DNA of 64,000 bases from NCBI RefSeq assembly GCF_900167135.1, contig NZ_FUWZ01000003.1, forward strand, positions 744,001-808,000, read 5' to 3'. A program made the translations under genes and the position numbers. Shown here piece by piece: positions 7,004-16,463 of the stretch. The notes beneath the pieces are model-generated. The model was given only the letters and a program-made list of their open reading frames with translations, was not told the origin of the DNA and did not search any database. Within the stretch, counting starts at the first letter, position 1; each line of letters starts with the position of its first letter. Source of the stretch: Chitinophaga eiseniae. GTDB lineage: Bacteria > Bacteroidota > Bacteroidia > Chitinophagales > Chitinophagaceae.

Positions 7004-7976
7004 GGCACACCTACTTTCCTGCTTACAATCACGGCTTACTAAAAAACCGGCTTATCATAAACCTGCATACTGGCTGCTGCCGGGCCTTCTACTGTTGTCC
7101 GGCGCAGTCAAAGCGCAGCTGGGCGCCAGCAGCCTCACCGGCCCCGGCATTGCGATCAATGCCGATTATCAGCCTTCCAGTCATTATATCCGTCCGGAAG
7201 ATTCTCTTAAAATGCCCGCCACCAGCGCACAACGCCGCTTCTCCATGGGCGCCGGCTTTCTGCTGTCGCAGAAAATTGATACCGTTACCGGCAAAACACG
7301 CATCTGGAACCTCGGCGTCATGGGCAGCTACACCCGCTTTTCCAATAAAGATTATGAAGAGGATATTTTCCCCAAAGAGCTGTTTGGCGGGGAAATAGCG
7401 CTGCAACATATGCGTTCGCTCAATCCCAAATGGAGCCTCATGGGGATACTGTCTGTAGGACTATACACCGATATGGAGAAAATCACCTACGAAGATGTTT
7501 TTATTACCGGCGGCGTGATCTTCGTCCGAAAAATCAACCGCAAACTCAATCTCGGTGTGGGCGCCGCCCTTACCAACAGTTTCGGCGCGCCCATGGTGCT
7601 GCCAGCCCTGCTGGTACAGTGGCGCACAGGCAACCGCTTCCGCGTAGATATCAACTTCCCCGAAAAACTCAGCGTGAGCAGCTCCCTCAGCAAATACGAC
7701 GACCTGGCGCTCGCTTTCCGCTTCAACGGTGGCGCCTATGACGTGGAAAACAGAAAAGACGGTAAACGCCTGATGGGCTACCAGGAAATGAGCCTCGGAC
7801 TGGAGAACACGCTGCACCTCAGCAAAAAAATCGACTTCAATCTCGCAGGTGGTACGGTATTATTACGTTCCGTGACATTCAGGGATAAAAAGATATCGGA
7901 CATCTTCTCTACCCGCCCCGAACACCGGCTGGCGACCAACCTCTATATCAGCGCAGGCATCAGATGCCGGTTTTAA
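7002..7976 (+). CDS. Outer-membrane beta-barrel protein, DUF6268 type
   Basis: Start taken at ATG 7002; a GTG at 6969 would add 11 residues. The N-terminus contains a hydrophobic signal ending SGAVKAQ. The mature protein alternates short hydrophobic strands with turns (FSMGAGFLLSQKID, WNLGVMGSYTRFS, LNLGVGAALTNSFG, RFRVDINFPEKL) and ends in a strand with terminal Phe (ISAGIRCRF), the usual outer-membrane assembly signal. The DUF6268 label is from memory of the GAALTNSFGAPMVLPALLVQW-like core. It probably forms a small porin-like barrel; substrate unknown. A terminator follows directly. Confidence 0.7.
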   Translation: MAHLLSCLQSRLTKKPAYHKPAYWLLPGLLLLSGAVKAQLGASSLTGPGIAINADYQPSSHYIRPEDSLKMPATSAQRRFSMGAGFLLSQKIDTVTGKTRIWNLGVMGSYTRFSNKDYEEDIFPKELFGGEIALQHMRSLNPKWSLMGILSVGLYTDMEKITYEDVFITGGVIFVRKINRKLNLGVGAALTNSFGAPMVLPALLVQWRTGNRFRVDINFPEKLSVSSSLSKYDDLALAFRFNGGAYDVENRKDGKRLMGYQEMSLGLENTLHLSKKIDFNLAGGTVLLRSVTFRDKKISDIFSTRPEHRLATNLYISAGIRCRF

Positions 7977-7991
7977 TCTGCAAGGATAAAA

Positions 7992-8021
7992 AAAGAGGCT
8001 GCCCCCCGGGACAGCCTCTTT
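7992..8021. terminator. Bidirectional terminator between convergent genes
   Basis: AAAGAGGCTG (7992-8001) and CAGCCTCTTT (8012-8021) form a perfect 10-bp stem with a 10-base C-rich loop, flanked by an A-run on the left and T-run on the right. It separates the barrel gene from the TonB receptor gene and can serve both strands. Confidence 0.85.
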
Positions 8022-8042
8022 GCAAGCTATAAAAAGTATCCA

Positions 8043-10448
8043 TTAGAATTTATAGGAAACAGTGCCCACAAACTGGGTAGGCGGAATCGGATTGATACTG
8101 TAGTTCTCGTGAACGTAGTAGCTATAAGTGTTGGTAACGTTAGACACTTTACCCATTACTGCAAAACGTTTGAAGGAATAACCAGCGCTGAGGTCCAGGG
8201 TGCTGTAACCCGGTACGGAAATCATACGGTTAAACGTCTGTGTCTGCCCCACAGTATTGTTCCAGCCGGCATAACGCTGACCAATATAGTAGAAACCAGC
8301 GCCCACTTTCAGGCCTTTTACGGCTGACTGCTGAAAGGTATAGAATACGCTGGCATTGGCAGTATGATTAGGATTACCAACCAAACGCTGTCCGGGAATC
8401 ACAGAACCTTTGGTGTTAGGTGTATTTTCCACCGTCATACTGTTGTAGCTGTAGCCACCAATAACATCCAGTCCTGGTAACGGATGACCGGCAATATCCA
8501 CTTCCACGCCCTGGCTGAGTGTTTCGCCTATCAGGGCTTTGATGCTCGTAACATTATTTTCTTTACCATCTGCCAGGAATGGAGCAGTTTGTGCGTAGTT
8601 ATTATTGCGGATGCGGTAAGCTGTTACGTTCACAGATAACAACCCTTTAAAGAAATCATTTTTCACACCTACTTCATATTGATTAATGACAGAAGGCTTC
8701 AGCGGCTGCCCGTAAATATCCTGGCCGGTATTGGGTGTAAAGGAAGTAGAGTAGCTGGCAAACAAAGCAGTGGTGGCAATGGGTTTATACACAATGCCAA
8801 AACGCGGAGATACAGCGTTGTCATATTTACCTTTTGTAGCAGTGAATGTTTTACTTCCATTTGCAAAATTATAGGCCACCGGCATTTCGCTCTGAAGGTA
8901 GGACACACGGACACCTGCCAGCACCTTCAGCTTTTCAGAGATACTTACCAGATCCTGGATATAGGCACCCACCCTGTTAATAGGTACATTATTGACAGTC
9001 AGCAGGGTGTCGTCTGGACGATCCGTACGCAAAGTATATTTGTTCGGCTCCAGCACATTCAATTTGTCGTAAATATAGTTGCTACCTACTTTAGGTAATG
9101 CAAGTCCATAACCATAAGTCCCGGTCAAATAACGGTCAGCGTCTACGCCCGCCAGTACCGTATGTTCCACGGAACCTGTTTTGAATTTTCCGGTCAGGTC
9201 AACTTGTGCAGCATAATAATCCTCGTTGGTGGCATTTCTACCTGCCGGTCTATCCCAGTCTCCGGATGATTTAGCCTGGATTCTTTCAATGGAATAGTAA
9301 TCGCGGTCATACTTTGAATAAGATATCAGACCATTGATGGACCAGTTTTCGTTGAATTTATGTTTGATGTTGGCGGAAGCAGTTGCCTGTTGTGTGTGGG
9401 CATACTGCCAGGGCGCGCCATAGAAAGTATTACGAGGTGCTTTGTTGATCAGCGTATCGCCGATGGAACCCAGACCAAAATCCGGTGTAAAGTCGTGCTT
9501 CAGGTAATCGCCCTGTACCAGCAACTCGGTACGGTCGCTCAGCTTGAACAACAGGGACGGATTCACATAATATCTTTTGGAATGTACCTGGTCGCGATAG
9601 CTGTCTGCCGTTTCGAAGGTACCATTCACACGGTAAGCGATTTTGGAGGAGATGGGGCCATATACGTCGAACGCTGGTTTCAGCAGTCCATAGCTGCCGG
9701 CTCTCACGCTTACCTCACCACCAAAATTAAATTTAGGTTGTTTGGTGACCATGTTCATCACGGCGCCGGGAGCTACGTTACCATACAGGATGGCTGCGCT
9801 GCCTTTGAGAATTTCCACTCTTTCGAGGGAGCTCATTTCGGGCATAGCGCCGGAATTGACGCGGGTGCCGTTTTTAAACATATTGGTGCTGGAGAAGCCG
9901 TAACCGCGGGCGTTGAAAGTTTCCTGTGTACCGGCGCGCTGGGAAGCCATATAAACGCCGTTCACGTTTTTCACCACATCGCTGAGGCGTTGCGCCTGCT
10001 GGTCAGCCAACACTTCCTGGCCAATAATGGCCACGCTCTGGGGCAGGTCCATCACCGGTACCGGCAGTTTGCCGATGGATACCGGTTTGCGGTTGATAGT
10101 CCGGGTGCGGGTACCATCTACCACTACTTCATTCAGCTGACTGGCGGTATTGGCAAGGTCCAGGTGGATCTCCACAGACTGGTCCGGTGCTACGGTAACT
10201 GTTTTTTGGATAGGTTCGCAACCAGTGCAGGATATCACGAGCGTATATACGCCCGGCTTCACGTTTTTAACGGTGAAAGTACCGTCTTCATTAGATATAG
10301 TGCCTCTTTTGGTGTCTTTCAGTCCAATGGTCACGAAAGCAGCCGGTTCGCCGTCGGCCGTATTGATTTTACCTTTGATAACCCCGTTTTGTGCCATGGC
10401 AGCGAGGCTCATCAAAACAAAACCAACAGAGAAGTATAATTTTTTCAA
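8043..10448 (-). CDS. TonB-dependent siderophore-type receptor
   Basis: 801 residues. A signal peptide (1-20, ending AAMAQ) is followed by a carboxypeptidase-D-like regulatory domain (about 21-105, INTADGEPAAFVTIGLKDTK), a plug (about 120-245; DLPQSVAIIGQEVLADQQ is the siderophore-receptor signature, then ILKGSAAILYGNVAPGAVMN), and a 22-strand barrel ending in VSYKF. The LDLSAGYSFKRFAVMGKVSN segment is typical of FhuA/FoxA-like receptors. It should import a ferric siderophore across the outer membrane with TonB energy. No biosynthetic or ABC transporter genes are adjacent, so xenosiderophore uptake is possible. Confidence 0.93.
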   Translation of the reverse strand: MKKLYFSVGFVLMSLAAMAQNGVIKGKINTADGEPAAFVTIGLKDTKRGTISNEDGTFTVKNVKPGVYTLVISCTGCEPIQKTVTVAPDQSVEIHLDLANTASQLNEVVVDGTRTRTINRKPVSIGKLPVPVMDLPQSVAIIGQEVLADQQAQRLSDVVKNVNGVYMASQRAGTQETFNARGYGFSSTNMFKNGTRVNSGAMPEMSSLERVEILKGSAAILYGNVAPGAVMNMVTKQPKFNFGGEVSVRAGSYGLLKPAFDVYGPISSKIAYRVNGTFETADSYRDQVHSKRYYVNPSLLFKLSDRTELLVQGDYLKHDFTPDFGLGSIGDTLINKAPRNTFYGAPWQYAHTQQATASANIKHKFNENWSINGLISYSKYDRDYYSIERIQAKSSGDWDRPAGRNATNEDYYAAQVDLTGKFKTGSVEHTVLAGVDADRYLTGTYGYGLALPKVGSNYIYDKLNVLEPNKYTLRTDRPDDTLLTVNNVPINRVGAYIQDLVSISEKLKVLAGVRVSYLQSEMPVAYNFANGSKTFTATKGKYDNAVSPRFGIVYKPIATTALFASYSTSFTPNTGQDIYGQPLKPSVINQYEVGVKNDFFKGLLSVNVTAYRIRNNNYAQTAPFLADGKENNVTSIKALIGETLSQGVEVDIAGHPLPGLDVIGGYSYNSMTVENTPNTKGSVIPGQRLVGNPNHTANASVFYTFQQSAVKGLKVGAGFYYIGQRYAGWNNTVGQTQTFNRMISVPGYSTLDLSAGYSFKRFAVMGKVSNVTNTYSYYVHENYSINPIPPTQFVGTVSYKF

Positions 10449-10581
10449 CGCTCAATAAATTTTGCGCAAAGAAACGCCGGGGCCGGTTCATATACCCGGC
10501 GAATCGGGAAAAGGATTTACGCAAAGCGGAAAATCTACGGCTGGATAAGTTAATAATATTGATAACCAATCATATATACAT

Positions 10582-10615
10582 AATAAAAACACCAGGAATC
10601 CCGACAAATCCCTGG
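10582..10615 (-). terminator. Terminator downstream of the NmrA-like gene
   Basis: On the minus strand CCAGGGAT and ATTCCTGG form an imperfect 8-bp stem (10592-10615) followed by GTTTTTATTA. It lies 18 bases past the stop of the NmrA-like gene. Confidence 0.6.
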
Positions 10616-10632
10616 CATTTTTCCGGGTTTGA

Positions 10633-11460
10633 TTATTGCCGGGCCCAAATTCCCGATGCGGCAGTCGCCTGGGCATAGGCTTTAAAATCGCGGGGAGTTC
10701 TTTTAAGTGCGCGTTGTACCCCGTCCGCCAGGCTTTCATTACGCCCGTCGAGCACTTCGGAGAAAAGGTAGTTCACCAGCCAGATATGATCATCGGGAAG
10801 ACCGTACTCTTTCAGCATACCGGCATATTCATCGGCGCTCACTTCCTGATACTGTATCGGTTGCCCGGTGGCATCAGCCACTTCCGCCACCGCTTCTGCG
10901 AAAGTCATCAGCCGGGGACCGGTAAGCTCGTACAGCTCTCCGTTGTGTCCCTCTTCTGTCAGTGCTGCTACCGCCACCTCTGCGATGTCGTCGGTATCAA
11001 TAAAGGGCTCGCGCACGTGACCGGCAGGAAGGGCTACAAATCCCGCCTGTAAAGGTTCCAGCAGATAACCCTCGCTGAAGTTCTGGCTGAACCAGGCGCA
11101 GCGCAGGACCGTCCATTCCATACCGGCGTTGCTCACGATCTCTTCACAGGCTTCGGCTTCTTTTTCGCCGCGGCCGGACAACAGTACCAGTCGCTTCACC
11201 CCACTGTCCTTTGCCAGCTGTGTGAGCGTGCGGATAGCGTCTGTGGCTCCCGGTACGGCGAGGTCAGGGTAATAGCTGATGTACACTGCGGCAACACCTT
11301 CCAGCGCAGCACGCCAGGTGGCGGGATCTTCCCAGTCAAAAGCCGGAGAACCGGAACGGGAGCCTATCCGGAAAGGCCAGTTTTTTTCGGCTAACAATTG
11401 GGCAACTCTTTTGCCGGTTTTACCGGTACCTCCTAATATTAAAACGGGTGCTGTTTTCAT
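10633..11460 (-). CDS. NAD(P)H-binding NmrA-like oxidoreductase
   Basis: Start set at ATG 11460 (MKTAPVLILGGTGKTG) because the Rossmann glycine motif GGTGKTGKRVA normally begins near residue 9; a longer frame from 11493 adds an unlikely leader. The protein is then 275 residues, the size of NmrA-like or NAD(P)H:quinone-reductase-like atypical short-chain dehydrogenases. VKRLVLLSGRG and WFSQNFSEGYLLEPLQAG match this group, which often lacks the classic YxxxK. It may act on quinones or as a redox sensor; the substrate cannot be read from sequence. A 160-bp palindromic repeat lies upstream. Confidence 0.85.
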   Translation of the reverse strand: MKTAPVLILGGTGKTGKRVAQLLAEKNWPFRIGSRSGSPAFDWEDPATWRAALEGVAAVYISYYPDLAVPGATDAIRTLTQLAKDSGVKRLVLLSGRGEKEAEACEEIVSNAGMEWTVLRCAWFSQNFSEGYLLEPLQAGFVALPAGHVREPFIDTDDIAEVAVAALTEEGHNGELYELTGPRLMTFAEAVAEVADATGQPIQYQEVSADEYAGMLKEYGLPDDHIWLVNYLFSEVLDGRNESLADGVQRALKRTPRDFKAYAQATAASGIWARQ

Positions 11461-11535
11461 GGTTTGTTTGTTTTTATATGTCAAAACTAGCACGCCGCCA
11501 GTGGGGAAAATAGAACAAAACCGACACGGGGATCT

Positions 11536-11696
11536 TTTTCACGCAAAGGCGCTAAGCAGCAAAGAGCGCAAAGATCATATAAGCGAGCAGAGAAAGCAAA
11601 GGAGCGGAGATCAAAATTTGATCTCCGCTCCTTTGCTTTCTTATAATTCTTATTAATGCTTTGCGCTCTTTGCTGCTTAGCGCCTTTGCGTGAAAA
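11536..11696. repeat. Nested long inverted repeats (cruciform-capable intergenic element)
   Basis: Outer arms of 38 bases, 11536-11573 and 11659-11696, are perfect reverse complements and carry the CGCAAAGGCGCTAAGCAGC-type unit seen between genes in Chitinophaga-like genomes (from memory). Between them lies a second perfect palindrome, arms 11591-11615 and 11617-11641 around a single central base. It can form a long hairpin with a second hairpin on top, on either strand. It may act as a bidirectional terminator or as a non-autonomous mobile repeat. Confidence 0.9.
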
Positions 11697-11725
11697 TAAA
11701 TGTTGATCTTCGCTCCTTTGCGATC

Positions 11726-13264
11726 TTACTTATTTTGTAAAACCTCTGCGCGCTCTGCGTGAAAGAACTCCGTAGCCGGCAGCCGGGAGAAATAAAATAT
11801 ACCGTTCTGTAATTGCCCGTCGCACGCCTTTGTCAGCTCCCGTTTGAGCGAGTCCACCTTTTGGGGATACTGAGCGGACAGATCTTTCATCTCCCTATAA
11901 TCTGTGGGCAGATGGTATAGCTGAAAAATATTTTTATTATCCAGCAGGTAGGTGCGTAACTTCCAGCCGTCGCGGGTCACCAGCGCCGGCCCCATGAACG
12001 AAGAGAACACTACTTTATCACGCGTGGCGGACTTCTTTCCCAACAGCGACGGCAGGTAAGAACGGCCATCCTTCCGGTCGGGCACCTGCACCTGCAGCAG
12101 GTCCGCCATGGTGCTCAACAGGTCGTAATTGGCCACGAGGTCACGGTTGACCACACCTGCCGGCACTTTTCCCGGCCAGTAACAAATAAACGGTACCCTT
12201 ACACCGCCTTCCCAGTTGGTTTCCTTAATGCCAGCCAGTCCGTTGTTACCATTGAAAATATCCACCCCGTCATCGCTATAGAGCCGGGTGGTGATATTGT
12301 CATACCGCGCTTGTCTGCCTTCATAGTACAACCAGTGACCGTTATCTGACCCGAAGATGATCAGCGTATTTTTGCTCAGGCCCAGCGAATCCACCAGGCG
12401 CACGAAGGTCCCTACGTTGTCATCCACCATTTTCACCATAGTAGCATACATCTTCTGCCGTTCGGTCAGTTGCGGATTACCGGCAAACACCGGATCGATG
12501 GCCGGTACGGACACTGGTCCGTGCGGCAGGTTGGTAGGATAATACAGGAAAAAAGGTTTGTCTTTGTTGCTGACGATAAAGCGGCGTGCTTTGTCCATGA
12601 ACAGGTGCTCTGCATATTGCGGTTTGTCTTTTCCGTTCCGCAAAGCGGCGCTGTCAGGATATGAGTCCGGCCGTGTGTTGCCGGCGATGTGCACCGGTTC
12701 GCCGTTTTCAAACATTACCATTGGATAGAAACCGTGGCACATGCGGTGATCGAGATAACCGTAGTAGTAGTCCCACCCGTGGGCTGCCATCTGCCGGCGC
12801 GACGTGGCGAAGCCCCATTCCAGTTTACCGATTTCACCGGTCACATAACCGGCTTTCTTAAATACCTGCGGCAGCACCATGCCCGGATGTTCCGACTGCT
12901 CAAAGGGTGCGAGGCGTTCATCCACTTCCGGCAGCGTGAGTTTACCCTGCAGGTAATTAATGTAGATCCCTGCGCGGTTGAGTGTGAATTTCCCTTTCCG
13001 CACATCACTGTAACCGGTGAGCATACTGGCCCTGGCGGGCGCGCAGTACATGCTGCCGTAGATATTGTCAAAGCGCATGCCCCCACGCGCCAGCCGATCG
13101 ATGTTGGGTGTTTGTACGATCTGTTGTCCGTAGTCGGACAGCATACCACGTCCCATATCGTCGGTGTAGATGAAGATAACATTGGGCCGGGGTGCTTTCC
13201 CCTGCTGTGCTTTTACGGCGGCAGCAATGAGGAAAGCGCTCAGGCATAACAAATACTTTTTCAT
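11726..13264 (-). CDS. Secreted sulfatase (formylglycine type)
   Basis: 512 residues with signal peptide ending AAAVKAQ. Metal-binding Asp35 and Asp36 (IYTDDMGRG) and the sulfatase signature CAPARAS (Cys74, C-x-P-x-R, expected to become formylglycine) are present, followed by MLTGY. FFLYYPTNLPHGP and IIFGSDNGHW are further alkaline-phosphatase-fold motifs. It should remove sulfate esters in the periplasm. It follows the other sulfatase by 12 bases and is the last gene of the SUS operon. Odd: the last dozen codons and the stop lie in sequence resembling the adjacent intergenic repeat. No maturation enzyme is encoded in the window. Confidence 0.93.
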   Translation of the reverse strand: MKKYLLCLSAFLIAAAVKAQQGKAPRPNVIFIYTDDMGRGMLSDYGQQIVQTPNIDRLARGGMRFDNIYGSMYCAPARASMLTGYSDVRKGKFTLNRAGIYINYLQGKLTLPEVDERLAPFEQSEHPGMVLPQVFKKAGYVTGEIGKLEWGFATSRRQMAAHGWDYYYGYLDHRMCHGFYPMVMFENGEPVHIAGNTRPDSYPDSAALRNGKDKPQYAEHLFMDKARRFIVSNKDKPFFLYYPTNLPHGPVSVPAIDPVFAGNPQLTERQKMYATMVKMVDDNVGTFVRLVDSLGLSKNTLIIFGSDNGHWLYYEGRQARYDNITTRLYSDDGVDIFNGNNGLAGIKETNWEGGVRVPFICYWPGKVPAGVVNRDLVANYDLLSTMADLLQVQVPDRKDGRSYLPSLLGKKSATRDKVVFSSFMGPALVTRDGWKLRTYLLDNKNIFQLYHLPTDYREMKDLSAQYPQKVDSLKRELTKACDGQLQNGIFYFSRLPATEFFHAERAEVLQNK

Positions 13265-13276
13265 GGCCGGTATATT

Positions 13277-14809
13277 TTAGCGGCTGCGGCCACTGGTCTT
13301 AATAGTTTCCAGCATGGTGGCCATTTCTTTCACCATTTCAGGATGGGCGGCCGCTACGTTGTTCTTTTCTCCCAGGTCGGCCTTCAGGTTGTATAGCTGC
13401 GGGATGGTGTCCAGCCCGGATTCGATGTTCACGTCTTTCAGCAGTTTGGGGCCACGCTGTGGCACGATATACTTCCAGTCGCCTTTCACCAGCGCCAGCG
13501 TGCCGGCCTGTTCCACCATGCTGCTGCGGCCCGCTTGTGATTTTCCAAGCAATGTGCCCAGTATGTTCCAGCTGTCGGGCGCTTCATTTTCCTTCAGCGG
13601 CTGACGGAGCATGGCGGCAAAAGATGCCAGGAGATCGACCTGGTTTACCAGAGCGCCGGAAACGCCGGGTTTCACGGTACCGGGCCAGCTAAGGATAAAA
13701 GGCACGCGGGTACCGCCTTCGAGGATGCTGTATTTACCACCGCGCATGGCGCCGGCGGGCTGGTGGCCGCTCTGTTGGGCCACGGCGCCGTCGATGTAGC
13801 CGTCATCCAGCACAGGGCCGTTGTCGCTGCTGAAAATAACGATGGTGCTTTTAGCGATGCCGAGGTAGTTGAGCGTTTTCATGATCTCTCCTACAGACCA
13901 GTCCAGCTGCATGATCACATCGCCGCGATAGCCCATTTCACTCTTTCCTTTGAAGCGGGTGCCCGGCATACGGGGCACGTGGATATCGCTGAGCGAGAGA
14001 TAGAGGAAGAACGGTTTGCGGTGGTGTTCTTCGATAAAGAGCTGCGCCTGGTTGACAAAATCGCCTGCCAGCGACTCGTCTGTCCAGCGGGCGCGTTGTC
14101 CGCCGGTCATCCAGCCGATGCGGCCGATGCCGTTGACGATCGTCTGATTGTGGCCTTGCCCCGGCGTGGAGTGCATTTTCAGCAGTTCCGGATTTTCTTT
14201 GCCGGTAGGTTCATTTCCTATTTTCTGATGGTAGTTGACCTGTATGGTATCTTTCGGATCGAGGGCCACCACGCGGTGGTTTTCCACATATACGGTAGGC
14301 ACCCTGTCGGCCGTGGCGGGGAAGAAAAAGGCGTAATCGAAGCCTGTCTCCAGCGGGCCGGGCTTCAGTTCCCCGTTCCAGTCGGGTTCTCCCTGCGCGC
14401 CGATGCCGAGGTGCCATTTGCCGATGCAGGCCGTGCTGTAGCCGGCGCGCTGGAACACGTTGCCCAGCGTGGTGCGGTCGGTGGGTACGATCAGCGACGC
14501 ATTGCCGGGAAGTATGTTCGTCCCTTTTTTACGCCAGGCGTATTCACCGGTGAGGATGGAATAACGGGAAGGTGTACACGTAGCTGCGGTAGCATGACCG
14601 TTCGTGAAGCGGATACCTTCCGACGCCAGCCGGTCGATATGCGGCGTTTTCACGCGGGTAGCGCCATTACAGCTGATATCCCCGTAACCCAGATCATCTG
14701 CATAGATGATGATCACATTGGGCTGTTGTCCTTTCTGCTGACCTATTACCGCCGCATGGGCCACGCCCGTGAGGACGGCGGTAAACAATAATTTTTTCAC
14801 GTAATGCAT
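13277..14809 (-). CDS. Secreted arylsulfatase (formylglycine type)
   Basis: 510 residues with N-terminal signal (MHYVKKLLFTAVLTGVAHAA). It has the metal-site IYADDLGYGD (Asp38 and Asp39) and the classical signature CTPSRYSILTG with Cys78 in C-x-P-x-R. GKWHLGIG, FFLYLSLSDIHVPR and IFSSDNGPV complete the set. It resembles arylsulfatase A-type enzymes more than its neighbour does. Its ATG (14807-14809) is separated by one base from the stop of the SusD-like gene, so translation is coupled. Substrate is unknown; the operon suggests a sulfated glycan or a sulfated substituent on one. Confidence 0.94.
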   Translation of the reverse strand: MHYVKKLLFTAVLTGVAHAAVIGQQKGQQPNVIIIYADDLGYGDISCNGATRVKTPHIDRLASEGIRFTNGHATAATCTPSRYSILTGEYAWRKKGTNILPGNASLIVPTDRTTLGNVFQRAGYSTACIGKWHLGIGAQGEPDWNGELKPGPLETGFDYAFFFPATADRVPTVYVENHRVVALDPKDTIQVNYHQKIGNEPTGKENPELLKMHSTPGQGHNQTIVNGIGRIGWMTGGQRARWTDESLAGDFVNQAQLFIEEHHRKPFFLYLSLSDIHVPRMPGTRFKGKSEMGYRGDVIMQLDWSVGEIMKTLNYLGIAKSTIVIFSSDNGPVLDDGYIDGAVAQQSGHQPAGAMRGGKYSILEGGTRVPFILSWPGTVKPGVSGALVNQVDLLASFAAMLRQPLKENEAPDSWNILGTLLGKSQAGRSSMVEQAGTLALVKGDWKYIVPQRGPKLLKDVNIESGLDTIPQLYNLKADLGEKNNVAAAHPEMVKEMATMLETIKTSGRSR

Positions 14810-14810
14810 G

Positions 14811-16445
14811 TTATCTCAGATTAGGGTTTATGTCCTGTTCACTTTGCGGCACGGGCCACTTTTCATCGGTACCGGCGCGGAAAGCCTTGGTCGTTACAAA
14901 CCAGCGGCTATAGCGGTCCACGGAGGAACCTTTCTTGCGCAAATTTACGGCACCAGGAAATGGCGCGCCATAAAAATCTCCGTTCAGCACCTGTGCGATA
15001 GTGCCCCAGCGCAGCAGGTCCCAGTAGCGTATGCCTTCACAGGCCAGCTCGTTTCTGCGTTCGCGGTGCAGGATGGTCCGCAGCGCTACCGGGTCAACGG
15101 TGGTCACTTTCGGCATTGCCACGGAGGCGCGGCCTCTTACCTGGTTGATGGTAGCGTCCAGCAATGCCTGATCGACAGGGCCGCCGGCTTCCAGCTTCGC
15201 TTCGAGGTAGCTGAGCAGTATTTCCGCATAACGGACCACCGGCATATCGATGCCGGAGTTCTGTAAGTCGCCTGAGAAATTGTCGGGCAGGTACTTACGG
15301 ATACAGTAGCCCGTACGGGTAGCCTGGCGGGTGAGCGTCAGCTGATCGACAGACTTGGTGGAATCCGGATGAGAAACATATGTACGGCCGTTAAATACCT
15401 GCATGTTATAGAGTACGGTGTACATCAGCCGCGGGTCCCTGTTTTCACCGACGTCATTCGGGTTATAACGGGGATCAGTAAACGAAAAAGGTGTTCCATC
15501 TTTAAACTCATAGCTCTCCACGAGGCTGCCCAATGGGTTCATCAGGTGCCACCCGCTGTTGATAGCCGGGAAGAAATGCTGCAGCATCCCGTTGGGCACC
15601 AGGTTAGGCACATACTGGATGGCGAAGATCAGTTCTTTGCTGGTTTCGTTGGTACCATCGAAAAGGCTTTTGTAGTTAGCGTCGATGATATTGTCATTGT
15701 AGTCAATGATGGTTTTGTAGGTGGTAGCGGCGTCACTGTATTTTTTCTCTGCCAGTTGCAGTCGGCCCAAAAAAGCGAGTGCAGCCTGTTTGCTGGCGCG
15801 GCCTCTCTCGGACGCAGAAAGGTCTTTATACCTGGGCAGGTCTGCGGCGGCGGCCGTCAGTTCTGTCATCACAAAATCAACCACCTGCTGTTTCGTCGCT
15901 TTTTTGATGGTATTGGCTTCATCTACCGTCATGGTTTTGGTGGCGAGGGGCACGCCGCCGAAATACTGGGAGAGATAAAAATAGGTAGCAGCCCTGATAA
16001 AGCGGACTTCCGCCGTCATCCTTTTGATTTTATCGGGAGATGCCGGCACCCTGTTTACATTCTCCAGGAAGTAGTTACAACGGGCGATGCGGGTATAGCC
16101 GCCGCTCCAGTAGTTGGTGATCTGGGAGTTGGTGGCTGTGAGCCCGCCACTCGTCAGTTTGTTCACGTCGGAGTTATCGCCTCTCCTGTCGTAGAGATTA
16201 TCTGTAGACATATCGAGGAAGACGATGCCTACATAAGACCACCAGTCGGACAGTGTGAATTCTGTGCCACCGGCGATATTGCCACGGTAAACTGCCGCCA
16301 GCGCCAGCATGGCGTCGCCCTCGGATTTCCAGAAGTTCTCGTTGGAGAACTGCGACAGGGGCGCTTTATCCAGCTTTTTGCTGCACCCGCTGCCCAGTAG
16401 CAACAAGAGGCAGGCGGCTATTATATATCTGTAAGGTACTCGCAT
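14811..16445 (-). CDS. SusD/RagB-family glycan-binding lipoprotein
   Basis: 544 residues, with a lipoprotein signal ending LLGSGC (Cys21), so surface-exposed on the outer membrane. The N-terminal TPR-type part shows DKAPLSQFSNENFWKS, MLALAAVYRG and AEVRFIRAATYFYLSQYFG, hallmarks of RagB/SusD. The C-terminal part (RRNELACEGIRYWDLLRWG) is the SusD_RagB signature. It partners with the SusC-like receptor upstream (18 bases apart) to capture a ligand before TonB-driven import. It is one base from the sulfatase gene downstream. Confidence 0.95.
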   Translation of the reverse strand: MRVPYRYIIAACLLLLLGSGCSKKLDKAPLSQFSNENFWKSEGDAMLALAAVYRGNIAGGTEFTLSDWWSYVGIVFLDMSTDNLYDRRGDNSDVNKLTSGGLTATNSQITNYWSGGYTRIARCNYFLENVNRVPASPDKIKRMTAEVRFIRAATYFYLSQYFGGVPLATKTMTVDEANTIKKATKQQVVDFVMTELTAAAADLPRYKDLSASERGRASKQAALAFLGRLQLAEKKYSDAATTYKTIIDYNDNIIDANYKSLFDGTNETSKELIFAIQYVPNLVPNGMLQHFFPAINSGWHLMNPLGSLVESYEFKDGTPFSFTDPRYNPNDVGENRDPRLMYTVLYNMQVFNGRTYVSHPDSTKSVDQLTLTRQATRTGYCIRKYLPDNFSGDLQNSGIDMPVVRYAEILLSYLEAKLEAGGPVDQALLDATINQVRGRASVAMPKVTTVDPVALRTILHRERRNELACEGIRYWDLLRWGTIAQVLNGDFYGAPFPGAVNLRKKGSSVDRYSRWFVTTKAFRAGTDEKWPVPQSEQDINPNLR

Positions 16446-16463
16446 TTTTCAGTCGTTTGAAGA

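Noticed and set aside
9360..10439. A 359-codon plus-strand frame, and similar long antisense frames at 13763-14791, 15369-16400, 29554-30345 and 61218-62417
   Set aside because: Each lies opposite a confidently identified gene (TonB receptor, sulfatase, SusD-like, TonB receptor, RHS-type protein) and arises from high GC and codon bias.
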